Part shown: piece after piece, positions 8,856 through 18,587 of the stretch
How positions within the stretch are numbered: the stretch's first letter is position 1
Layout of the letters: the number at the start of each line of letters is the position of its first letter
Source: Microvirga soli
GTDB taxonomy: Bacteria; Pseudomonadota; Alphaproteobacteria; Rhizobiales; Beijerinckiaceae
DNA: 64,000 nt
Assembly: GCF_016734765.1 (NCBI RefSeq)
Contig: NZ_JAERQE010000001.1
Span: 124,001-188,000 of the forward strand
Reading direction: 5' to 3'
The notes under the pieces: generated by a model
Database searches by the model: none
What the model was told of the DNA's origin: nothing
The model's input: only the letters and a program-made list of their open reading frames with translations
Program-made: the position numbers and the translations under genes

Positions 8856-10942
8856 CGACTGCGATCCTGATCCTGGGCTTTGCAGCCATCGCGCAGCAGA
8901 CCGGTCCCGGAGGTTCCCAGCCGCCCGCCGGATCGCCGCAATCCGAGGCGCCTCCCGCCAATGGCTCCCAGCCGCAGGTCGACGAGTCCGCTCTTCGCTA
9001 CTTCGCATCCCAGGGCGATACCCGAAGGGTCAATGCGGAGATCGCCCGCTTGCGGGCGCTCTATCCCAACTGGAATCCGCCCAGCGACCTGTCGCAGCTC
9101 TCAGCCGGTGCCGCAGCGCCGCCGCCCGATCCGATCATCGAGCGCCTCTGGAATCTCTATCGCGAGGACCGGATCGCCGAAGTCCGCGCCGCCATCGCCG
9201 AGCGCCAGGCCTCGGACGCAAACTGGAAGCCCCCGGAGGAACTGGTCACGGCTTTGGAGACCGTGGAAGCGCGCCGCCGCCTGGTCAATGCTTCCGATTC
9301 CGGCCAATGGCAGACCGTGCTGTCGGTGGCCACCGAGTCGCCCGGACTTCTCACCTGCACCAACGTGGACGTGCTCTGGCGCGTGGCGGAGGCCTTCGCT
9401 CGCACGGATCAGCCCACCCGGACCCGGGATGTCTATACCTACCTTCTGATGAACTGCGCCAACCCGGCCGAGCGCCTCGCGACTCTGCAGAAGGCCCTGA
9501 CCCTTCTGCCCGAACAGCAGGTGACCGATCTGCTCCAGTTCGAGCGCAAGACCGGCGAGACCCCGGACGATTTCGGCTCCATCCGCGACGAGCTGGCCCG
9601 CCGCCGGGTCGAACGGGCCTCACTCGACAGCAAGACCACTGCATCGGCAGAGGATCTCGCGGCAGTAGAGCGGCTGATCCGGAACACCAATGAGGCCGGC
9701 CCCGTGCTGATCCTCGGCTGGTACAACTACCACCATGGCAATCCGGCGCGGGCGCTCGAGCTGTTCAAGACGGCCCTCGACCGCAACGGCGCCGCCAAGG
9801 CGGCGGAAGGCTATGCCATGTCCCTGCGGGCACTCGAGCGGCTGAACGACGCCGAAGCCTTTGCCTATGAGTGGCGCGAGCGCGCGCCCGAAAACATGAA
9901 GATCTACCTGGACATTGCCACGGCGCTCCTCAGCCAGGATCCGGCGCCGCGGCTCGATTCTCAAGTGGTAGCCAGGATCGTCCCGGTCGTGACGACGCAA
10001 CGCTTCTCCGACGGAGCACAGGCGCTGGGCTGGTACTCCTACAACACGCAGCAGATCCGAACCGCGCGGGACTGGTTCCGCACCGCTCTCGGCTGGAAGC
10101 CCGAGAGCGAACCCTCGGCCTATGGCCTTGCCCTGTCCACGCAGCGCCTGAACGAGCGTGCCGCGTTCAACGCCGTTGTCGCCCAATGGCGGGGGCGTTC
10201 TGAGCGCATTGCCGATCTCGCGGACGGCACCAACCCTGGCTCCAGGCGGCAATCGGCTCCGGCCCAGCCCCGGGCCGAGGTGGACGTCGCGCCGCCTGCC
10301 CCGTCACGCCCAGCCGCTCCGCGCCAAATGACCGTGGAGCGTGTCGAGATCGAACAGCCACTCGTCCGGACCGAGACAGCGGCGCGGCAACGGCAGTCCG
10401 AGGCCCGCTCCGTCCTGGGGCGCAGCTGCGCCATGACGGCCAATCCCGCCGGTCTCTCGGGCGATGCGGCTCTCACCCGCGCCTGGTGCCTCATGGAGAT
10501 CAACCGCCCCCTGGAGGCCGTTGCCGCCTTCGACCGGGCGATTTCCACCGGCAGCGGGCGCGCCCGCGAGGAGGCAGCCTACGGCAAGTCCCTGGCTTAC
10601 CTGCGCAAGAACCTGACATCGGAGGCCGCCATCGCGGCCGCCGAGGCGCCGCAGACCCGGTCACGCCAGGTGGAGCTCGGGGCGTCAATCCTGACCCAGC
10701 GGGCCCTGGCCGCCTATCGCGACAAGCGCTACGTGGAAACCCTTCTCGCCCTGAGCGAGCGGGCACGGCTCGTGCCGGAGCAGAACGATCTGCTGCTGAT
10801 TCGCGGCTGGTCGTATTTCAATCTCGGCCGCTACAAGGATGCCGAGCAGGTCTTCCGGGCCGTCCAGCGGACCGGTCACTCGGAAGAGGCCAGCATCGGC
10901 CTGAACGCCGTTTTGGAAGTCACCGACCAGGTGTCCCAGTAG
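8831..10942 (+). CDS. bcsK: TPR protein BcsK of the cellulose operon
   Basis: Periplasmic protein of 703 aa with a signal peptide (residues 1 to about 22) followed by two blocks of tetratricopeptide-type helices. The blocks are separated by a Pro/Ala-rich linker around residues 475-505. The position matches BcsK of type III cellulose operons, which stands where BcsC stands in enterobacteria. Unlike BcsC it has no C-terminal outer-membrane beta-barrel: the sequence ends in helical repeats. So it may scaffold the export machinery or touch peptidoglycan rather than form a pore (inference). It overlaps bcsZ by 25 nt, and no terminator is visible in the 96 nt to the next gene. Confidence 0.8.
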   Translation: MRLVGSAITTAILILGFAAIAQQTGPGGSQPPAGSPQSEAPPANGSQPQVDESALRYFASQGDTRRVNAEIARLRALYPNWNPPSDLSQLSAGAAAPPPDPIIERLWNLYREDRIAEVRAAIAERQASDANWKPPEELVTALETVEARRRLVNASDSGQWQTVLSVATESPGLLTCTNVDVLWRVAEAFARTDQPTRTRDVYTYLLMNCANPAERLATLQKALTLLPEQQVTDLLQFERKTGETPDDFGSIRDELARRRVERASLDSKTTASAEDLAAVERLIRNTNEAGPVLILGWYNYHHGNPARALELFKTALDRNGAAKAAEGYAMSLRALERLNDAEAFAYEWRERAPENMKIYLDIATALLSQDPAPRLDSQVVARIVPVVTTQRFSDGAQALGWYSYNTQQIRTARDWFRTALGWKPESEPSAYGLALSTQRLNERAAFNAVVAQWRGRSERIADLADGTNPGSRRQSAPAQPRAEVDVAPPAPSRPAAPRQMTVERVEIEQPLVRTETAARQRQSEARSVLGRSCAMTANPAGLSGDAALTRAWCLMEINRPLEAVAAFDRAISTGSGRAREEAAYGKSLAYLRKNLTSEAAIAAAEAPQTRSRQVELGASILTQRALAAYRDKRYVETLLALSERARLVPEQNDLLLIRGWSYFNLGRYKDAEQVFRAVQRTGHSEEASIGLNAVLEVTDQVSQ

Positions 10943-11038
10943 CCCGTCAACGAGGTTGCCGGAGGCGGCCTGTTGCCTATCTAATGCTCACCAAGGGCTT
11001 CACCCCTCCTCCGGAACCAGCGTCCAGCAATCTGATCC

Positions 11039-11545
11039 ATGGCGAGCCTGCAGATCATCATCTTCGACGTGTGCGGCACTGCCTGTGCCCTGCATCGGAG
11101 CGCCGTGCGCGAGTTCCTGCCGCTCCCCCGGCTGTGGCGTCCGCCAGTCCTGCCCCGGCCGGTGGCCGGGTTCTTCAATCTTGCCGGCGATGCGGTTCCT
11201 GTCCTCCGGCTCGACGTGCTGTTCGGCCTTCAGAAGGGCGAGGACGAGGCGGAGTCCGATCTCTACCGCCACCTGATCCTGATCGGAGCCAGTGGCTCAA
11301 CCGGCCCGAATGCGCTTCTTGTTGATCGCGTTCTGGATGTCGCCACGGTGAATGCCACGCAACTCTCGGACGTGCACCAGGCGGAGACCCTGAACGGCTG
11401 CATCGAGGCCGAGGTCACCTGGGGCGATAGGCTCGTTCATCTCCTCTCCGCCGAGCGGATCCTGCTGGCGGAAGAACAGCAGGCGCTGGCTGAGCTCGGA
11501 CGTCAGGCGCAAAACCGTCTCGACGAATGGGCGGTGCCGGCCTGA
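11039..11545 (+). CDS. CheW-like coupling protein (first copy)
   Basis: A 168-aa single CheW/SH3-like domain that links receptor to kinase in a chemosensory array. Seen: ACALHRSAVREFLPLP at the N-terminus, VAGFFNLAGDAVPVLRLDVLFGL in the middle and a C-terminal beta segment ending RLVHLLSAERIL, all in CheW order. It opens the chemosensory cluster and corresponds in place to WspB or CheW3a. No good Shine-Dalgarno is visible before ATG 11039. Its stop overlaps the cheR start by one base (TGATG). Confidence 0.88.
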   Translation: MASLQIIIFDVCGTACALHRSAVREFLPLPRLWRPPVLPRPVAGFFNLAGDAVPVLRLDVLFGLQKGEDEAESDLYRHLILIGASGSTGPNALLVDRVLDVATVNATQLSDVHQAETLNGCIEAEVTWGDRLVHLLSAERILLAEEQQALAELGRQAQNRLDEWAVPA

Positions 11546-12987
11546 TGGCCGCACGACCCGATCCTGTTCCCCTGCTCGACGCCGGCTTTCCTCACCTGAA
11601 AAGCCGCGTGATCGAGCGCACGGGACATTTCTACTACCAGGACAAGGACGACCTCCTGTGGGAGCGCGTGCGCAAGCGTCTGCGCGCCACGGGCCTGTCC
11701 GACTCTAGCGCCTACCTGACCCTGCTGGAGGATCCCATCTCGGGTCCGGCGGAATGGGGAAAGCTCGAGGCCGAGATCACCATCGGCGAGACCTTCTTCT
11801 TCCGTTACGCGGAGCAGTTCGCAGCCCTGCGCGCGACCATCCTGCCCGAGATCATCGAAAGAAAGGCCGCCACCCGGCGGCTGCGGATCTGGAGCGCCGG
11901 ATGCTCGACCGGAGCCGAACCCTATTCTCTCGCTATTCTCGCGAATGAGATCCTGGGCGAGAGCCTCGGAACCTGGCGCGTCAGCATTCTCGGAACCGAC
12001 ATCAACGACAATGTTCTGAAAGCGGCCCGTCAGGCCCGGTTCGGCAAATGGGCGTTGCGCTCCATGCCGGATGAGCAGCGTGACCGATACTTCCTGAACA
12101 CCGGCAAGGAGCAGTGGGAGGTGCGGCGGGAGTTCCGCTCCATGGTCCGCTTCGAGCGGCACAACCTGCTGAGCCTTCTCGACGGGACATCGCCGCTGGA
12201 GTTCACCGACTTCGACCTGATCCTGTGCCGGAACGTCCTCATCTACTTCCATCCCGACACGGTGACGCAAATCGTCGGGGCCCTACGCGACCGCATGGAC
12301 GAGGATGGCTGGATGCTGCTGGGCCATGCCGAGCCCAATCCTGTCTTCTCGACGATGATGCAGACCCTGAACCTGCCGGGAACGGTCGCCTACCGGCGTG
12401 GCGCCGGCACGGCGCCGCTGTCAACATCTGCTCCGCTGCAATCCAAGGCCACCCTGCAGGACTGGAGGCCGCTTGTGCCTGAGCCGAGGCCTGCAGCGCG
12501 GGCCCAAAGCTCAACCCAGCCGCGCCTTGCGAAGGCGGCACAGAAAACATCATTTCCTTTCCTTCCTGAAGCCAAAGGGGACCTCCTCGGCGATATCAGG
12601 ACACGGGCCAATGCGGGCGACTTCGCCGCGGCGGCAGTTCTGTGCGGCAAGGCTCTCGCCACCGAGCCGCTGAACGCCGCTCTGCATTTTTACCAAGGCC
12701 TCATCCTGCGGGCGCTCGGGCGCTCTGCGGAGGCTGAGAAAAGCTTCCTTAAAAGCCTTTACCTCGATAAAAACTTCGCCATGGCTCATTACAACCTCGG
12801 ACTTCTGCTGCTCGATGAAGGGAAACCGGCCCCCGGACGGCGCTCCCTCACCCACGCAGCCCAGAGCGTCGCAGCCATGGCTGACGACCACCCGCTCGAC
12901 GAAGGGGATGGGATGACGGCGAAGGAGCTGCGTGACCTGGTCCGCATCCACCTCGACATGGCAACGCCTTCCAGGCGGAAGGCATGA
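11545..12987 (+). CDS. CheR methyltransferase with C-terminal TPR repeats
   Basis: S-adenosylmethionine-dependent glutamate methyltransferase acting on the receptor's cytoplasmic helices. The N-terminal all-helical domain and the SAM-binding domain are complete: ITIGETFFFR, IWSAGCSTGAEPYSLAI, LGTDINDNVL and DLILCRNVLIYF. A linker of about 50 residues leads to TPR-like helices (about residues 345-440). The CheR-TPR layout is that of WspC and FrzF and of alternative-function systems, and TPRs usually restrict partner choice. I chose ATG 11545, coupled to the cheW stop, over ATG 11527. 480 aa. Its stop overlaps the next start (ATGA). Confidence 0.93.
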   Translation: MAARPDPVPLLDAGFPHLKSRVIERTGHFYYQDKDDLLWERVRKRLRATGLSDSSAYLTLLEDPISGPAEWGKLEAEITIGETFFFRYAEQFAALRATILPEIIERKAATRRLRIWSAGCSTGAEPYSLAILANEILGESLGTWRVSILGTDINDNVLKAARQARFGKWALRSMPDEQRDRYFLNTGKEQWEVRREFRSMVRFERHNLLSLLDGTSPLEFTDFDLILCRNVLIYFHPDTVTQIVGALRDRMDEDGWMLLGHAEPNPVFSTMMQTLNLPGTVAYRRGAGTAPLSTSAPLQSKATLQDWRPLVPEPRPAARAQSSTQPRLAKAAQKTSFPFLPEAKGDLLGDIRTRANAGDFAAAAVLCGKALATEPLNAALHFYQGLILRALGRSAEAEKSFLKSLYLDKNFAMAHYNLGLLLLDEGKPAPGRRSLTHAAQSVAAMADDHPLDEGDGMTAKELRDLVRIHLDMATPSRRKA

Positions 12988-13589
12988 CCATGGCAAGATC
13001 GGCGCGCCGCCAGTTGAAACAGATCGCCAGGGGCGGCATCCGCTCAGCCGAGGAGCGGGTGCAGCATATCCTCGATGAGAGAACCGAGGGCCTTGCGTCG
13101 CGGCGCAAGGATGCGGCTTCTCCGGCGCAGGCGCTGCCGCGCGCCCTCGTCTGCGGCTCAGGCAGCGAGCGCTTCGGAATCCCGATCGAGGCAGTGGCCG
13201 AAGTGCTGCCGCCTCAGAAGTACATGCCTGTTCCGGATGGACCGCCGGCCCTGGTCGGCCTGTTCGGCCGAGGCGGGCGGCTGGTGAGCGTGATCGATCT
13301 GGCGCTCGCGCTGGGCATCGAGCCATCCTCGGATAAGAATGAAGACCATCATTTCGTGCTGCTCCGCCGGGAGCAGCCGCAGGTGGCTCTCAGGGTCGAA
13401 CGCGCCCATGCGGTCGCCGACATCCGTCTCCTGACCGATGAGGATGCCACAGGCTTCCGAACCGATGCGGTGACCGGCTATGCCCGCGTGCAGGATACCG
13501 CCGGCGACCCGGGCGACACCCTGTCCCTTCTCGATACCGAGCGCCTTCTGCGCCCTTTCCTGTCCTCTTCCTCTGTTCCTGGAGTCTGA
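12984..13589 (+). CDS. CheW-like coupling protein (second copy)
   Basis: A 201-aa protein with an extra N-terminal basic, helical segment of about 45 residues before a CheW domain (RALVCGSGSERFGIPIEAV, PALVGLFGRGGRLVSVIDLAL). It fits the WspD/CheW3b position, and two CheW copies around a CheR-TPR gene is the Wsp order. The start is coupled to cheR (ATGA); one base separates its stop from the GTG start of the receptor gene. Having two couplers may allow different ratios of receptor and kinase in the array (inference). Confidence 0.88.
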   Translation: MTMARSARRQLKQIARGGIRSAEERVQHILDERTEGLASRRKDAASPAQALPRALVCGSGSERFGIPIEAVAEVLPPQKYMPVPDGPPALVGLFGRGGRLVSVIDLALALGIEPSSDKNEDHHFVLLRREQPQVALRVERAHAVADIRLLTDEDATGFRTDAVTGYARVQDTAGDPGDTLSLLDTERLLRPFLSSSSVPGV

Positions 13590-13590
13590 C

Positions 13591-15264
13591 GTGACGATCT
13601 CGATCGCCAACCGCATTCTTCTCGGCTTCGCCGCCATTGTCGCTCTGATGATCGGGCTGAGTGTCTACTCCATCAACCGGCTCGACGAGGTCCGCCAGAC
13701 TGCGGAGCGGATCGTCTCGCGCGATATTTCCCTGATACGCCAGCTGGAACTCGTCGACGACGATCAGAATGTCATGCGCAGCCTGCGCGAGCAGATCATG
13801 GCGGGTTACCTGCTTCGTGCCCTCGGACAGCAGGCGTCCTTCGAGACCCTCGTTCAGGAATGGACCCGCATGGCCGCGAAGGCCGAAACGGACATCGCCC
13901 AAGCCACGACCATGGCGCGCGGCTTCGCTGCACAATCGATTTCCACGGAGCGCGGAGCCGCCTGGCAGCGGATCGTGGAACTGCTCAGGGAGGCCAACGA
14001 AGGCCTTCGCCAGTTGAGAGCCTCCAGCGAACGTCAATTCGCCGAACTTCAGAGCGGCGATCTCGCTACCATGCAGAGAACCCAAGCCACGCTGAATACC
14101 CTGCGCAGTGAATGGGTTAGAACCCTCGACAGCGCTAGAGCCGTTCTGGCAGAGGCCAATGTCGTCGGGCAGCGGCAGGCCGGCGAGATCTACGAACGAG
14201 GCAGAACCTCGATCATCATCGCCCTTGCGGGCACGGCGCTGCTCAGCCTGATCATCAGCTATCTCCTGCGCTCGTCCATCATTACACCGCTCAATGCCTT
14301 CATGGGCTTCGTCGAGCGGGTCGGTCGCGGCGAATTGGGCGGCCAGATGGCCGTGGCCGGCAAGGATGAGATCGGGCATCTCGGATCCACGCTCAACTCC
14401 ATGGTCGAAGGCCTGCGGCAGCTCGCGCGACAGAGCCGCGAGGCGACCGAAAACCTGAACGCGGCCGCAGCGGAGATCCGCGCCTCGACCCAGGAGCAGG
14501 CCGCCTCTGTCGAGGAGCAGCTCGCTGCCGTTCAGGAGACCGCCGCAACCGTCGATGAGATCACCCATTCGGGTGCGCAGATCGGCAAGCGAGCCCAGGA
14601 GGTCATCGCCTCCGCCCAGGCTGCCGCGCAGACCAGCATGGCGGGCCTTCAGGCGGTCGACGACACTGCCCGCGCCATGGATGCGATCCGCGAGCAGGCG
14701 GAGGCGGTGGCGGAAAACATCGTGGCGCTCAGTGAGAAGACGCAGGCCGTCGGCGAGATCATCGCTTCCGTCAACGACATCTCCGAGCGCACGCATCTTC
14801 TGGCGCTGAACGCCGCCATCGAAGCGGCAGCCGCCGGTGAGAACGGCCGCAGCTTCGCGGTGGTCGCGTCCGAGATGAAGACGCTTGCCGATCAGGCCAA
14901 GGACGCGACCACGCAGGTGCGTTCGATCCTGGGCGACATCCAGCGTGGGATCAACTCGTCGGTGATGCTCACCGAAGAGGCCGTCAAGCGCGTGACCGCC
15001 GGCAAGGAACGCACCGACATCACGCAGCAGACGATCACCGGCATCTCGGGCCAGATCCAGGAAAGCGTGCAGACCTTCCAGCAGATCGTGGCATCGACGA
15101 ACCAGCAGCAGCTCGGCATCGAGCAGGTGATGGGCGCGCTCCAGAACATCCGTCAGGCGAGCCAGCAGACGGCCGCTGGCACCCGCCAGCTCGACACGGC
15201 GGCGGCCAATCTCTCCCAGCTCTCACAGCAGCTCCTCGGCCTGGCCGAGCGCTACCGCTTGTAA
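13591..15264 (+). CDS. Methyl-accepting chemoreceptor (WspA-like)
   Basis: Receptor that feeds the CheA hybrid. Start GTG 13591 has GGAG six bases ahead; the frame runs further upstream, but only inside cheW. 557 aa: membrane helix 1 at about 8-28, a periplasmic four-helix-type sensor of about 180 residues, helix 2 (SIIIALAGTALLSLIISYLL), HAMP, then the signalling coiled coil. The hairpin tip ERTHLLALNAAIEAA is present near residue 400, but the usual AARAGE reads AAAAGE. The C-terminus (LGLAERYRL) has no CheR/CheB-binding pentapeptide. Ligand unknown; the sensor resembles the 4HB type that senses surface or membrane state in some systems (inference). Confidence 0.93.
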   Translation: MTISIANRILLGFAAIVALMIGLSVYSINRLDEVRQTAERIVSRDISLIRQLELVDDDQNVMRSLREQIMAGYLLRALGQQASFETLVQEWTRMAAKAETDIAQATTMARGFAAQSISTERGAAWQRIVELLREANEGLRQLRASSERQFAELQSGDLATMQRTQATLNTLRSEWVRTLDSARAVLAEANVVGQRQAGEIYERGRTSIIIALAGTALLSLIISYLLRSSIITPLNAFMGFVERVGRGELGGQMAVAGKDEIGHLGSTLNSMVEGLRQLARQSREATENLNAAAAEIRASTQEQAASVEEQLAAVQETAATVDEITHSGAQIGKRAQEVIASAQAAAQTSMAGLQAVDDTARAMDAIREQAEAVAENIVALSEKTQAVGEIIASVNDISERTHLLALNAAIEAAAAGENGRSFAVVASEMKTLADQAKDATTQVRSILGDIQRGINSSVMLTEEAVKRVTAGKERTDITQQTITGISGQIQESVQTFQQIVASTNQQQLGIEQVMGALQNIRQASQQTAAGTRQLDTAAANLSQLSQQLLGLAERYRL

Positions 15265-15292
15265 CGGGACGGAACCGGGGTTTGAGCGCATC

Positions 15293-17509
15293 GTGACGGA
15301 TATCCGCAAACAGCTGCTGGCGGCCTTCGACGCGGAACATCGGGAGCATCTCGATGCGATCCGATCTGCGCTCGATCATGCCGGCCGTGGCGAGATCGAC
15401 ATGACGGATGTCTTTCGCCGGGCGCACAGCCTGAAAGGTGCGGCCCGAGCTGTCGACATGCCTTCCGTGGAGGAGGTTGCGCACCAGCTCGAAACACTTT
15501 TCTCGCAGATTCTCGAAGGGCAGCAATCTCTCGACGAGCCGACAATCGTCACGGTGCGCAGAAATCTGGACACGATCGAAGATCTCGTGGCCGATATCTT
15601 GAATCCGCCTGCTTCTCAGGCGCCCGTGCAGCCCGCGCCGGCCTCGGCAGCAGGACCTCGCGAACCGGAGCCCGCACTTCCGAAAGCCGACCTGGCTACC
15701 GACACCGGCAGCAGCTCATACCTGCGCGTCTCGGCCGAGCAGATGGAGGAACTCTCCACCTCCATGCACCAGCTTCTGACCATGCTGCAGGCGAACGAGC
15801 GCCTGGATGATGACTTGCGGCAGATCGAACTCGATATCCGTGGCTTGAGGCGGGGCTGGGATCAGCTGCATGAACAGATGAACGCATCGGGCGCGGCCGC
15901 GCAGCAGGGATTTGACCCCACCCGGCGCAGCGCCGCTTCGTTCGCCCCGCGCCTGCGCGATTTCGATCAGGGCTTGAAGGGATTGTTCCGCAGAGTCTCC
16001 GCCCTGACCCGCGAGAGGCGGCATTCGAGCTGGTCCATCGATCAGACCGCCCGGCAGGTCCGCGAGAACATCGACCGGGTGTCGCTCGTCTCAGCCGAGA
16101 CGGTGTTCGGCGGCTTCGGGCAGATGGTGCGAGAGATCGCCCGCAAGGCCAATCGGGATGTGCATGTGCGCAGCATCGGCCTCGACATCCAAGTGGACCG
16201 GCAGGTGCTTCAAGCGCTCAAGGATCCCGTGATGCATCTTCTGCGCAATGCGGTGAGCCATGGCGCGGAGCCCTTGGAGGAGCGTGTCGCCAGGGGCAAG
16301 CCCGAGCAGGCCGAGGTCACCCTGGAACTGGCCTCACGCGGCGGCCGGCTCGTCATCAGCATCCGCGACGATGGACGCGGCCCCGATCTCGCCCGCATCG
16401 AGCAGGTGGCCGTCGAGCGCGGATTGCTCCAGCCCAGAGCGCCGGGGCACCCGCCGCCGATGATGGATCAGCTCCTCGCCCTCGTCTTCACGCCGGGTTT
16501 CTCGACCGCAGGCGAAGTCGACAGCCTGTCGGGCCGCGGCATCGGCCTGTCCGTGGTGGCAGAAGCGGTCCGCAAGCTGCAGGGATCCGTTCTGCTCCGG
16601 CCCCGCTACCCGCACGGCACGGAGGTTCTGCTGAACGTGCCGTTCACGGCCGCCCGCCAATCCCTGCTGCTGCTCGAGGCGGAGAGCCGCATGCTCGGGC
16701 TGCCGGCCCATGCGGTGGAGCGCCTCCTGCGCCTGCGTGCCGATTCCCTGGAGAGCGTGGAAGGCCGTCCGGCAGCCCGGATCGAGATCGGGGGGCAGGA
16801 CGTTGTCGTTCCGGTTGTCGCCCTTGCCGCTCTGACAGGATCCCCCAATGCCCCCCTCCCCACCGAGGCCGGACACGTGAAGGCCGTTCTCGTGCGCCAC
16901 GGCTCCCGAACCTGCGCCCTTGCGGTCAACGCCTTCCACGACGTGCGGACGATGCTCGTCAGCGACGTCCAGGCCATCGGGTTGAACGACATGGTCTCCG
17001 GAACCGTGCTCATGGAAGACGAGATGCCGGCTCTCGTGCTCAGCCCGGACCGGCTGATCGAGCACTGGATTGGGAACGAAGGCAGCCTTGCGGCCGCCAG
17101 CCCGGGTTTCGCCAGATGGGCCCAGGAGGAGGAGCGCCAGGCCCGGACGATCCTCGTGGTCGACGATTCGATCACCACCCGTACCCTGGAAAAGAGTATT
17201 CTGGAGGCGCAGGGCTACGAGGTTGTCCTCAGCGTCGATGGCATCGACGCCCTCCATGTGCTGCGCTCGGGCGAGGCCCTGATCGATCTGGTGATCGCCG
17301 ACGTGGAAATGCCGCGCATGGACGGCTTCGGCCTGCTGCAGGCGATCAAGAACGACCCGAGGCTTTCCGCCCTTCCGGTGATCCTGATGACGTCCCGCGC
17401 CGACCCGGAGGATGTGCGCAGGGGCCTCGATCTCGGCGCGAGCGCCTATATTACCAAGCAGAAGTTCGATCAGCGCGAGTTGCTGGCCACGATCGGACAG
17501 GTGTTGTGA
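15293..17509 (+). CDS. CheA-receiver hybrid histidine kinase (WspE/CheA3-like)
   Basis: Core kinase of the pathway, 738 aa, GTG start. Domains: Hpt with phospho-accepting His45 in RRAHSLKGAARAV; linker; an ATPase domain with N-box HLLRNAVSHGAEP, DDGRGPD and SGRGIGLSVV; a CheW-like domain around 460-590; and a C-terminal receiver starting near 619 with Asp670 in IADVEMPRMDG and a conserved Lys in YITKQK. No P2 domain for a separate CheY is seen, as expected when the receiver is fused. A DDG-G-D box altered to DDGRGPD is a minor change. The start follows the receptor gene by 28 nt. Confidence 0.94.
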   Translation: MTDIRKQLLAAFDAEHREHLDAIRSALDHAGRGEIDMTDVFRRAHSLKGAARAVDMPSVEEVAHQLETLFSQILEGQQSLDEPTIVTVRRNLDTIEDLVADILNPPASQAPVQPAPASAAGPREPEPALPKADLATDTGSSSYLRVSAEQMEELSTSMHQLLTMLQANERLDDDLRQIELDIRGLRRGWDQLHEQMNASGAAAQQGFDPTRRSAASFAPRLRDFDQGLKGLFRRVSALTRERRHSSWSIDQTARQVRENIDRVSLVSAETVFGGFGQMVREIARKANRDVHVRSIGLDIQVDRQVLQALKDPVMHLLRNAVSHGAEPLEERVARGKPEQAEVTLELASRGGRLVISIRDDGRGPDLARIEQVAVERGLLQPRAPGHPPPMMDQLLALVFTPGFSTAGEVDSLSGRGIGLSVVAEAVRKLQGSVLLRPRYPHGTEVLLNVPFTAARQSLLLLEAESRMLGLPAHAVERLLRLRADSLESVEGRPAARIEIGGQDVVVPVVALAALTGSPNAPLPTEAGHVKAVLVRHGSRTCALAVNAFHDVRTMLVSDVQAIGLNDMVSGTVLMEDEMPALVLSPDRLIEHWIGNEGSLAAASPGFARWAQEEERQARTILVVDDSITTRTLEKSILEAQGYEVVLSVDGIDALHVLRSGEALIDLVIADVEMPRMDGFGLLQAIKNDPRLSALPVILMTSRADPEDVRRGLDLGASAYITKQKFDQRELLATIGQVL

Positions 17510-17519
17510 GTTCCGGGTG

Positions 17520-18587
17520 ATGAGTATGGCGCCGCAGTCTCGGGTTCGGGTGATGGTCGTCGAGGATTCCCTCGTCGTCCGTCAGCTGCTCGTCCACATC
17601 ATCGGCAGCGACCCGCGCCTTGTGGTGGCGGCCGCCGTCAGCTCGGCGGAAGAGGCCCTGCAGGAGATCGGCCGTATCCAGCCGGATGTGGTCTCCATGG
17701 ATATCCGCCTTCCGGGAATGGACGGACTGGAGGCCACCCGCAGGATCATGGCGGATCACCCGACGCCGATCGTGGTGATTGCCAGCAGCATCGAGGATTC
17801 CTCCCTCAAGATTTCCATGAACGCGCTGCGGGCCGGCGCGCTCACGGTGGTGGAGAAGCCCGTCGGCCTCTCCAGCGACGGCTATGCCGCCATCGCCAGC
17901 ACCATCTGCACCCAGCTCTTCATCATGAGCCAGGTGCCCGTGGTCCGGCAGCGCTCGTTCGCGCCCTGGCGCGAGGCAGCCGCCCCGAAGCGCGAGCCGG
18001 AATGGAGCGCGATGCGCCCGAGCATCATGGGGATTGCGGCATCGACTGGCGGACCGCCGGCGCTCGCGAAGGTTCTCGGCGCCCTGCCACCGGACTTTCC
18101 GCTGCCGATTTTCCTTGTTCAGCACATGGGTGCTCCTTTCCTGGAAGGTTTCGCCTCCTGGTTAAACGGGCTTGTGCCCCTCGAAGTGCGGCTCGCCCAA
18201 GACCAGGAGATCCCAAAACCAGGCCAGGTCTACGTTGCGCCCGGCGACCGGCATCTGCTTCTCTCCTCCGCAGGCACCCTGAAGCTGAGCGCCGAGCCGC
18301 CGCTGGGCAACCAGCGCCCCTCGGCCACCATGCTGTTCCAGTCCATGGCGCGCTCGCTCGGCCGCAGAGGCCTGGGGGTGATCCTCACCGGCATGGGCGA
18401 GGACGGCGCGCAGGGCCTCGTCGAGCTGCGTCAGGCCGGCGGCTATGTGGTGGCGGAGGATGAGAGCACCGCCGTCGTCTACGGCATGCCGGCAGCCGCC
18501 GCGCGCATGGGCGGCGTCAATGTCAGCCTGCCCCTCGACCTTATCGCGCCCCGCATCCTACGCATGGCCCGAGGAGAGAGCGAATGA
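17520..18587 (+). CDS. CheB methylesterase/response regulator
   Basis: Phosphorylation-controlled receptor demethylase/deamidase that resets adaptation. An N-terminal receiver (VVEDSLVVRQLL, MDIRLPGMDG) is joined to the esterase domain. The catalytic triad is intact: Ser175 in AASTGGP, His202 in QHMGAPF and Asp295 in GMGEDGA. ATG 17520 is 10 nt after the cheA stop; ATG 17526 is an alternative. The longer open frame reaches into cheA and is not used. 355 aa. The last bases overlap the following gene (ATGA). It corresponds to WspF/CheB3; loss of such a protein normally locks the kinase on. Confidence 0.95.
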   Translation: MSMAPQSRVRVMVVEDSLVVRQLLVHIIGSDPRLVVAAAVSSAEEALQEIGRIQPDVVSMDIRLPGMDGLEATRRIMADHPTPIVVIASSIEDSSLKISMNALRAGALTVVEKPVGLSSDGYAAIASTICTQLFIMSQVPVVRQRSFAPWREAAAPKREPEWSAMRPSIMGIAASTGGPPALAKVLGALPPDFPLPIFLVQHMGAPFLEGFASWLNGLVPLEVRLAQDQEIPKPGQVYVAPGDRHLLLSSAGTLKLSAEPPLGNQRPSATMLFQSMARSLGRRGLGVILTGMGEDGAQGLVELRQAGGYVVAEDESTAVVYGMPAAAARMGGVNVSLPLDLIAPRILRMARGESE

